Of a stretch of DNA of 64,000 nucleotides, positions 36,971-44,617 are shown one piece after another (position 1 is the first letter of the stretch; every line of letters begins with the position of its first letter). This DNA is from Amphibalanus amphitrite. Its lineage: Eukaryota > Arthropoda > Thecostraca > Balanomorpha > Balanidae. Under the pieces are notes generated by a model. The model ran no database searches. It was not told the DNA's origin and saw only the letters and a list, made by a program, of their open reading frames with translations. A program made the translations under genes and the position numbers. The DNA lies in NCBI RefSeq assembly GCF_019059575.1, contig NW_024881845.1, positions 558,001 to 622,000 on the forward strand, read 5' to 3'.

Positions 36971-37781
36971 CCCTTGCCGGACGCCGCCACAGGGGGGGGG
37001 GGGTATGCAACTATCCACTAAGGTTTTTCGCGAATAACTCGCGTAAAAAGCGGCCGATCGCGACGAAACTTTCAGTCCCTCGCATTGATCAATTTTACAC
37101 CTACCCTGAAAATTTCATGACCTTGACCCAAATGACCTTTGACCTGTGACCTACTTTCCGAGACCATGTTTGGCCGGAATCGCGATTCGGCGTATGCCGG
37201 CTCGCATTAGCCGCGCGTTTGCAAGCTTTTTGTGGTTTCGAACGTTCAAACATGTGATTTGATGTTGCTCCCATGCATTTGGATGGATGTCAAGGTCACC
37301 TGAAGGTCAGGTCAGGCCATTGACCTTTGGTGACCTCGGTCCACTTTTTCGAGTTTTACATGTTTCTAGGCTAGTTTTTGGAGCTGAATTCGAATTTAGC
37401 AACCATTTGAACCTATACGAAGTAGTGTTGGTGCCTCCGTAACATGTTACAAAGCTGTCAGAGGCGGTTGACACGTATTACGAATACCCGTCCCCGTGGT
37501 TTAAATGCTTAGAAACATCATCTCTGATCAAAACTAACACGATATTCGTGATCAGCACCCCGGAAAACCCCATAGCAGCCACACATTACGACTTTCTAAC
37601 AGGTCCCGATTTTCCCGATTTTCGGGTAATTGACTTGACCTGGAAGGTCGCCCGATGACCTAGGACCTTATAATTGGATATCACCGACTTCCTCTCGTGG
37701 GCAAACGGGACAAACGCGAGGGGGGTCGTACCCCCCCCCTTGTGCCGTCGAAGGACGCAAAATGGCCTGTGCCGGCGAGGG
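36971..37781. mobile_element. piggyBac-like TTAA element B
   Basis: Begins directly after the TTAA that ends element A and finishes at TTAA 37782-37785. The ends are CCCTTGCCGG and (inward) CCCTCGCCGG. A poly-G tract follows the left end and TTTTTCGCGAATAACTCGCG lies further inside, as in element D. The interior is GGTCA-rich. Confidence 0.7.
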
Positions 37782-37842
37782 TTAAAAAGATTTCGCTTCG
37801 CTTGCGCGGTCCATTCACTCGTATATTTCTCCTTCGTTTTAA

Positions 37843-38169
37843 CCCTCGCCCGTATTCGTGTTTGCCAGCGTCTAACGTATATGGGGGGGGGGGGGGGTCC
37901 GTTGGATTCTCCTTGCCGTTTGGCCTCTGATGGAGCTAGAGCTTCGCAGAAAAAAAAAACAAGCGCGTTGCCCGCAACGAAAGTAAGCCGATGATACCCA
38001 ATTTTATGTTCTTATTTAATCACTGGTTGACCTTCCAGGTCAGGTCAATGACCCAAAAATCGGGAAAATCGGGACTTGCTGGAAGTTCGTAAAGTGAGGT
38101 TGAAAAAGGGATTTTGTGGGGTGCTGAACACGTAGTTCATGTTAGCTTTGATCACATACCTTTGATGTC
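37843..38169. mobile_element. piggyBac-like left end, truncated
   Basis: TTAA (37839-37842) then CCCTCGCCCG, a 15-base G-run, and CTCTGATGGAGCTAGAGCTTCGCAGAA-like sequence that parallels the left part of element A. It runs into element D before a right end is seen, so it is either truncated or interrupted by D. Confidence 0.5.
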
Positions 38170-38173
38170 TTAA

Positions 38174-38749
38174 CCCTCGCCCGACGAGGGGGGGGGAGGT
38201 GGGTGTTGATGCATCCCCGCCTAAGGTTTTTCGCAAATAACGTAAAAACGGCTTCGCATAGCGCCGCCAAATTTGGCATACCCTCTGGGGCAACATATTC
38301 GCACCTTTCCTGAAAATTTGAAGTCCCAGTCTTTTCAGGTCAGGTCACCAGGTCACAAAAACCGGTACAAGGTCAGGGGAAATTGGACTAGCTTAGCGGC
38401 AGCTGAATTCCAGAGTTCACTAAAATTGGTAACAAAGTATATCATTCGATGCGCACAGACGTCCTGAGTTCACTGGAGCTTTTATTTTTTATTTATATTT
38501 ACTAGGTAAAAAGTTATAAGCGAAAAACTTTTAACATGTTTGAGCAAAATTTTTGCACTCATACCCCCAAAAACCCCCCTAAATATTGACTTAGTCACCA
38601 AACTTTCACAGGGGCGAGATCTTCTATGGACCCACCTACCCTGTAAATTTGGCGTTTCTAAGTAGTATAGCAGCCAATCGCGAGAGGGGGGTTCGTACCA
38701 ACCCCCCCTCGCCGTCCGTGTTATGGAAAAGGCCCTCGCCTGGCGAGGG
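38174..38749. mobile_element. piggyBac-like TTAA element D
   Basis: Flanked by TTAA (38170-38173, 38750-38753). The ends CCCTCGCCCGACGAGGG and (inward) CCCTCGCCAGGCGAGGG are each small palindromes able to form hairpins. A G-tract lies inside each. 576 bp, GGTCA-rich, no ORF. Confidence 0.8.
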
Positions 38750-38753
38750 TTAA

Positions 38754-39681
38754 CCCGCGAGTTGCTGGGGGGGGGGGGGGCGTTAAACGCCCCCACTTTT
38801 TCGCGGGGCTATAGCATAAAACGAGGCGCCGCAGGCGCGCCAAATTTTGGGTACCTGTAGGGAATTGTTTGAAGTTTATTGTGACAAAGTTTCAAAAAAA
38901 ATCGGTCGGAAAATTTTTGAGATATCGAGGTTTTAGTGACGTCATGATTTCTGAGTTTTCGACCAAAAACGGCATATGTTCAAAAAATCATATAAAATCA
39001 CAAAATAGACATACAGACATGCCATAAACGCCATTAGACTGCCAATACCATGAACAATCAAATGGCTATCTTCGATTATTGATTATCGAATTCCGCATTT
39101 TCCAAAATCTTGAACTAAATCTTGGCAATTTCTCGTGACTACTTCACGACCATGATACATGCATTTCTTAAATTGAACTTTTTAAGCCAAACACGTACAG
39201 ATATGATAAAATGAATGTCACATTCGTGTTCTACGCCCAAAATTACCCATAAAACATGTGTCACGGGCTGCGAATATCAGTTTTGATTTTCGGGGATAGG
39301 TATGTGCCTACCCGGTTGACCTGACCTTGACCCTGACCTATGCTTGACTGACCCCTACATGAAGCCGACACTCTTGTAGGCCTTATATGATGGATTGTGC
39401 ACCGTTTTGACAGAGTTACTGACGAGAGGCGCCCATTGCGAAGTACTGAAGTCCATGCTACTGAAAGCCCGATTTTAGGTGTTTGACCTGACCTTGACCC
39501 GACCTGTGACCTCAAAATTCAACTTTAAAGTACTCATCTGAAGCGTCTTGTCGCGTTCTTTCGTTTGCCGCCTCCTCGTGCGTTTCGCTGCGCCTATTGG
39601 TTCTCGAGTTATCGGCTGGGGGCGTTTAACACCCCCCCCCCAGCAAACGGTGGGTGGCGAAATACCCCAGCAACTGCCGGG
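38754..39681. mobile_element. piggyBac-like TTAA element E
   Basis: Shares its left TTAA with element D and ends at TTAA 39682-39685. The ends are CCCGCGAGTTGCTGGGG and (inward) CCCGGCAGTTGCTGGGG. The subterminal palindrome GGGGGCGTTTAACACCCCC type (G-tract, GTTAAAC, C-tract) is present near both ends. Contains the 350-bp dispersed unit and TGACCTGACCTTGACC clusters. Confidence 0.82.
38845..39180 (+). repeat. Dispersed 350-bp repeat, copy 2
   Basis: Direct copy of 31243-31610. It lies inside the TTAA element 38754-39681, which suggests the unit is part of that family's interior and that the 31.2-kb copy is a remnant of another family member. Confidence 0.85.
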
Positions 39682-39685
39682 TTAA

Positions 39686-40432
39686 TGTATTTAGGCCAGT
39701 TCGGGTCAGGTCAGGTCAGGTCAACCATTAGGTGACCTGCCGGCCATCCATAGCAGGTGTTGACCACTATTGACAGCTTCGTAGCATACGAGGGCACCAA
39801 AACTATTTCATAAATCTCCAAATGGGAATTCGAAATCAGCCCCAGAAACTACCCTAGAAACATGTAAAACTTGAAATAGTGAAGCAAGGTCATCAAAGGT
39901 CAAAGACTTTGACCTGACCTTCACGGGACCTTGAAGCCCACACAAAAAAAAGATTGGAAATTGCGCGGATAATGTGAGCCTCAGCCGACATACGCCAATG
40001 CGCAATTCCGGTCGAACATGGTCTCGAGAATCAGACCACAGGTCAAAGGTCATTGGGGTCAGGGTCATTAAATTTTAAGAGTATGTGTAAAATTGATTAA
40101 ATCGAGGGTACTGAAAGTTTCGTCGCGATCGGCCGCTTTCTGCGCGAATTATTCGCGAAAAACCGGGAGGGGGTCCGTTCGACCCCGCTATATGTAAGTG
40201 CGAGTGTTAAGTCACTAAAAATCTGTCTTTAAAGTAAAAAAGTTTATTCCTCGAGCTGAGAGGCCAAAGTTGTACAGTTGGAGTAGGTACTTTAACACAT
40301 CATGTAGGTATGTGTTTACATGCATGCATACATTCTCGAATTAAACATGAATAATACCCACTAAAGGCATAGGTATTGCTCTTTGGAACGTCGCTTTCGG
40401 TATGGCGATATCGTGGGTCTGAGCCAGCTGAC
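39686..40432. other. GGTCA-rich repeat mosaic
   Basis: Starts with three consecutive GGTCA pentamers (39705-39722 region) and includes a block at about 40020-40190 shared with 33.28-33.45 kb (same strand) and 37.02-37.17 kb (opposite strand), each with GAAAGTTTCGTCGCGATCGG or its variant. A possible right end (GTTAA) is near 40207-40211. Confidence 0.55.
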
Positions 40433-40744
40433 ATGGGTGACACCCCCTCAGTGGGGTTCTGGCATGGTCTGCGTTGGATCACCCACCACCACAATGGGCG
40501 GTTCCTCAAAACCAGCGTAATTCAGACCGGTGTGAGGCGGCGACGTGAGGCACGCAAGTGCGGGACCGTCCCCATGCCGTGGCGGTCCGGGTCAGGGGAG
40601 CAGCCCCCTCCCCGCGCGGCGGGCGGTCGCCCATTCATCCGCGACCCCAGCCCCATGACTGAGGGGTTGACAGAGGGCAAACATCACGTATTTAAACTGG
40701 GCAAACAGACGGTGTTCTACGCTAGGGACATCTCGCGGCTGTAA
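40433..40744 (+). CDS. Candidate coding exon or short ORF, product unrecognised
   Basis: A 103-codon frame runs from ATG at 40433 to TAA at 40742-40744. It is open further upstream to about 40376, and a potential splice acceptor (GAGCCAG) ends at 40426. The translation is unusually protein-like for this region: aromatic and charged clusters such as GFWHGLRWITHHHNGRFLKT, and a C-terminal stretch ending HVFKLGKQTVFYARDISRL. No signal peptide, membrane segment or known domain is seen. It lies between the GGTCA repeat block and the CUB gene on the same strand. It could be the last exon of an unseen gene, a domesticated fragment, or a chance frame. I assign no function. Confidence 0.25.
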   Translation: MGDTPSVGFWHGLRWITHHHNGRFLKTSVIQTGVRRRREARKCGTVPMPWRSGSGEQPPPRAAGGRPFIRDPSPMTEGLTEGKHHVFKLGKQTVFYARDISRL

Positions 40745-41028
40745 TTCACGATACTGCTTCGCCAAACTGCCTTTAGATGGTGGGTCAGTCGGTGTCCGTC
40801 TGCTGCTGTGCGCCGAGAATTAGCCCTATAAATTACCATGAATTACACCTTCTAGTGTGACGATACAGTCACATTATCATATAGGTCGCGTTTAGATGCA
40901 AATGAAGAAACGACTGCGTTGAAAAAATATGTCATTTCATCGAACGCTGAAATGCTCGAAGTGCTCGCTAAAAAATGAACTCGCTAACTGAGCCCTCAAG
41001 GTCGGCTGCCGTGTTGCATTGCATTTAA

Positions 41029-41345
41029 GCCAAAAACGCGGGCTGGGTGTAAGTTGTCGCGAAACAATTTTTGGCCTGAAGTGTTCTCTAAAGTATTATC
41101 TACATAGATCCAGGGAACATATTTGCTATCTTTGATGGCTTAGGAGATATTGAATCGTAAGTCCTCCAGTGTACCCTGTTTTGCGGCGGCCCACGTGTTA
41201 AAAGCTGCTGAACATTTTTACTTTGACCAAAAAACGCGGGCACAGTTTTGTCTGTACGAAAATGACTTTTGTCCTATCGCATTCCACGTGGGCTGAAAAT
41301 TCAGAAACCAGGGAACATATTTGCTACGACCAGTACTTTTCACGA
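41029..41345 (+). repeat. Diverged tandem duplication
   Basis: Two units (about 41029-41150 and 41222-41345) both contain CCAAAAA(A)CGCGGGC and, about 90 bases later, CCAGGGAACATATTTGCTA. They are otherwise strongly diverged. The following segment at 41428-41454 (CTAGTTCCCGAAACGACACA) has an inverted copy at 28748-28775. Confidence 0.6.
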
Positions 41346-41860
41346 TTTAGACCGAAACGTGAAAAAATAGCCCCAAAACCCTATGGCGGGCACGTCTCCG
41401 CGGCGCCCGGCCGCGGGTCGCTAGTTCCCGAAACGACACACCATGGAGAGCGAAATACAGGGTGGTAAAATGGGACGATGACCCTGACATATGGAACTTA
41501 CTCGTATGTATGTATACCATACCGGTGCATACCTAGACCTACGTCAGGACAATTACTGTACAGTCTTCCAATATACCGTGGAGCACAATATCTTAACACG
41601 TTTACTGTTTTTTTTTTACCGTACATGCAATTTCCACAACTCATGTCATCTAAAACCATCATTTCATGAAGCATGTCTTCATTGCGTGTTGGGTATACAT
41701 CGCAGTAAGATTGGCTCCCGGCTCGCCATTACGGCGCTGTCAGAGGCCACAGCCTTGTACCGGACCTGCGGCAGATGCTGGCTGTCATTGACATTTGTCA
41801 GAACAGATTGGTGATGGTGGCACCGGCACCTGTGCCAACCGGAACACCTCAGGACGGGCC

Positions 41861-41867
41861 TATAAAG
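41861..41867 (+). promoter_or_regulatory. TATA box of the CUB-protein gene
   Basis: A canonical TATAAAG lies 45 bases upstream of the ATG at 41906. Transcription would be expected to start about 30 bases downstream, near 41890, which leaves a very short 5' untranslated leader. Its position directly before a start codon followed by a signal peptide is the main support. Confidence 0.6.
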
Positions 41868-42474
41868 GTCGGCTCCAAACTGCGCCATCCAACCATTCTG
41901 GCATCATGTTCGGCCTCATGGTCTGTTGTCTCGTCCTGGGCACCGCCCTCGCCAAGCCAGCCGAGAAGGTCGCGGGCACCGCAGAGAAATGGGACGATCT
42001 TGCTGTCTCTTCAAGAAAGGGAGTGCTTCACGTGAAGAAGGATTCTATTGCAGTCGAGTCCAGAGTTCCATAAGCGTATCTTTATATCTCTTTGTGGGTG
42101 CTCAAGCACCCCCAATCCTGAGCTCAGCACCCCCTGCCTTCTTAAAGCACCCCCAGCCTCCTCAAAACATTCCCAGCTGACTCAAGGCCCTCAATAATCA
42201 GTATTTTCTTCTCCTAGTACTGTAATGAGCCCAGTGAATCATGCAAATACTCTGCTTACTCAATTCAGTGACTAAGAGAATATACCTACATTGAATAAAT
42301 CACCACAAATTAAGATGCATGATATTTGTGTTAACATTACATCTGATATTATCAGGGGCCCGGGAACGATTTTCAAGTTGAGGGGGGGGGGGCGAGCCTA
42401 AAATACCTGACATGATGCATATGAAACAGTGGCATAGCTAGGGGTCTAAGGGGACACGTACCCCCTCCCCCCAT

Positions 42475-43625
42475 CGAGTTCAAAGGGACCCTCGGGTCCG
42501 AGTGGCCCTGCGGCGCCATTTGACCGCTGAGGGTTAACGATGGCCATATTTCTACTCAGAAGGGCCCCGTGGGGCTCGTTAGAGCACCTCATGGGCCCTA
42601 AATAGCCACACCAAGGTCTCCATAAGGGCCCCACGCCGACTTCTGAGGGCCTCTTGCGGCTTTTAAGGACACCTCGGTGGTCTCCAAAGGCCCGTTAAGC
42701 CTGAAACAGACTCTTTCCGCAGTCAGGAAATCGCATGCGAGAGCCTACTCAAATACATGGAAGCACGCTCGCATCAATCGCACGCACCCCCCGCCAGCGA
42801 TTGATGCGAGAGGAATTACAATGTATTTGAATAGGCTCTCGCATGCGATTTCCTGAACGCGGAAAGAGTCTGCTTCAGCCTTTACTGGCCTCTGAGAGGT
42901 CTTACCGGCCTATGAGGGGACAGTTCTAGGGGCATTTCCCACCTGTGATGGTCCCACACTTATTTTTCTGAGGGCCCCATAACGGCAACTATGGGGCCCT
43001 CGTCGGTGCCTATGAGGGCCCACACCGGTGTCTCTGAGGGTTTCACACCCCCAACTCTGAGTGCCTATACCAGTGCCCATTAAAGCCCTATATCGGCGGC
43101 TCTGAGGGCCCAACAGTCAACACCTGCGCATCTAAAGGCCACCCACTGATGACTTGAGGGCCCCACAACGGTGACCCTGAGGGCCCCACCGGCGTCTGAC
43201 AGTACCATGCCGGTCTCTTAGGACCCCGCAGGACTTCTTCTGCCGGCCTAATAAGGACCCCTTGCCGGTCACTGAGAGTCTGAGACCCCCTGCCGGCTTG
43301 TAGAGAGTTCGCGTCAGCAGCTCTAAAGGTCCCACACCCGTCTGTAACGGCTCTACACCAGCGTCTATGAGGGCCCGGAGCAACGCCTGTAAGGACCCTC
43401 ATCGGCGCCTCTGAGAGAATCACACTAGCACCTCTGATCGCCCACACCGGCACCTGCATGGCGGCCCCACACCGGTGCCTCTCTTGCCGGCGGCTCTGAG
43501 GGCCCTACGCCGGTGATTCTGAGGGTGCCACCGATAACTGAAGGCACCGCACAAGCCCTTAGTGTAGCTGAGATTTAATCCCATACCGGCCCTCCGAGGG
43601 CGCCACGTCAGTGCACTCATTGCCC
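42475..43625. repeat. GGCC-rich degenerate minisatellite inside the hAT element
   Basis: Irregular copies of a roughly 28-30-base unit close to TCTGAGGGCCCCACACCGG recur across more than 1 kb, with much variation between copies. The same consensus appears in the TA-flanked element near 18.2-18.6 kb and, on the other strand, in the hAT element near 29.7-30.6 kb. Open frames crossing the array are by-products of the repeat and not genes. Confidence 0.75.
42694..42887. repeat. Palindromic (hairpin) element within the minisatellite
   Basis: Two arms of roughly 85 bases are inverted copies of each other. The left arm includes CAGACTCTTTCCGC and AAATCGCATGCGAGAGCCTA; the right arm holds their complements. 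They flank a short C-rich loop near 42781-42795. It interrupts the GGCC array and is probably a small inverted-repeat transposon nested in it. Confidence 0.7.
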
Positions 43626-43654
43626 CACATCCCTCCCTCACACCCGGAGCGGGT

Positions 43655-44059
43655 AAACTGTGATATACCTATAGCAACGATTTTACCACCGTTGTACGTT
43701 ATGTATTTCTCAAAGTTGACTCAAAATGGTCCAGTACAAAATCTGGCCTGCCAAACTTATGGCCAAGGTCAGACCCAAACACGTTTTGGGCAATCAGTCT
43801 CAATCCATGACTCCATTCTTCGGCTACTTACGGTGCAAGGCCGATACTGTAGAAACTTGCAATTTGTACCCTTGACCTGACCTTGACCTTGACCTCAAAC
43901 TTTAAATTAAGTTCATGTTTTTAGTTATTCGTGATGAGATCTTTCGATTGGCGTTTGAATTTTCCAAATCGGACCATTAGTTCGGGAGATAACAGGGGGG
44001 TAAAATTTATCCCCCAGCCCCGCGCGTTCGGCTGGAGACCCCAGCCCCGCGCGGGTTAA
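43655..44059. repeat. Partial piggyBac-like, GGTCA-rich repeat segment
   Basis: TGACC/GGTCA motifs cluster here. A G-tract, an AT palindrome (TAAAATTTA) and a C-tract follow, then GCGCGGGTTAA at 44051-44059. This is the same right-end architecture as the TTAA elements at 38754-39681 and 52653-53865. I could not find a matching left terminus, so the copy is probably truncated. Confidence 0.5.
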
Positions 44060-44617
44060 TGGATTGGGTGAGCCAAAATTGTTTTACAGTGGCGCTATTA
44101 AAACAAGCTCTCGAACCGATTTAACATCATTTCTTGCATGATGCCTGATGGTTACAGTAAAAAAGAACAGCTAAAAAAACTACAAAAACTATGGCATGCC
44201 TTTCTGAACGCTATTGAGCACCCCCAATGATTTTTGGAAAACTACACCCATGCAGAGTTCTGAGTGAGGATCCGCAGCAGCTACCGAAGACGGCAACCAG
44301 CCTCATCGATCAAAACGTGTGCGAATACCATTTTATCTACTCCAGCCATTACCACTTCACATCGCCCAACTATCGTCTATCCCAACCTCTATCCGAGTGC
44401 CAGCCTTTGTTACGTGCTGCGAACTAGTTCGCGTCATCAACTGGTGCATCTTGACTGCAACCCATTCTACATCCAGTGCCCTGGCGACCATTTCACCGTC
44501 GACGGTCTTCAGTTCTGCGGCTCCAACGGCCCCAACCTGTACGGAGCAGAGCTCAATGTGGGTTTCTACAGTCCAGGGGGGATGAGCTGGTTCTCCTGCA
44601 CGGCCACTTTGTCGTAA

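Larger units (their letters stand above)
42069..44252. mobile_element. Non-autonomous hAT-type element inserted in the CUB gene
   Basis: The element is bounded by an exact 8-bp target-site duplication CAGAGTTC (42061-42068 and 44253-44260), the length diagnostic of hAT transposition. The right end read outward-in is CATGGGTGTAGTTTTCC. The left end is degenerate (CATAAGCGTATCTTTATATC) but matches the interior of the related ends at 26865 and 27731 (CAGGGGTGTAATTTT, then ATATCTCTTTGTGGG). Inside are a poly-G tract near 42386, a long GGCC-rich minisatellite, a hairpin at about 42694-42887, and a GGTCA-rich segment ending in a piggyBac-like GGGTTAA at 44053-44059. No transposase is visible. It must have been mobilised in trans. 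Confidence 0.85.
41906..44617 (+). pseudogene. Secreted single-CUB-domain protein gene, interrupted by a hAT transposon and a 7-bp insertion
   Basis: The product would be a small extracellular protein. Residues 1-16 (MFGLMVCCLVLGTALA) form a typical signal peptide. A lysine-rich linker follows (to about residue 73), then a CUB domain to the end. CUB hallmarks visible are NVCEYHF, the SPNY...YPNLYPS motif, LVHLDCNPFYIQCPGDHFTV and LQFCGSNGPNLYG, with six cysteines. The stop is TAA at 44615-44617. The frame is open from 41906 to 42068, where a 2184-bp hAT element begins; it resumes at 44261 in exactly the same frame after one duplicated 8-bp target. A second lesion lies at 44369-44383: seven extra bases inside SPNY|YPNLYP shift the frame. 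Discounting element, one target copy and seven bases gives 513 nt, or 170 codons plus stop. No intron is needed. The CUB family typically mediates extracellular protein or carbohydrate binding; the specific partner is unknown. As written, translation from 41906 stops at the TAA at 42071-42073, just inside the element, so this allele looks non-functional. Confidence 0.82.

Noticed and set aside
42910-43459. Long glycine/proline/threonine-rich frames
   Set aside because: They translate the GGCC minisatellite; frames are open on both strands and the unit length varies.
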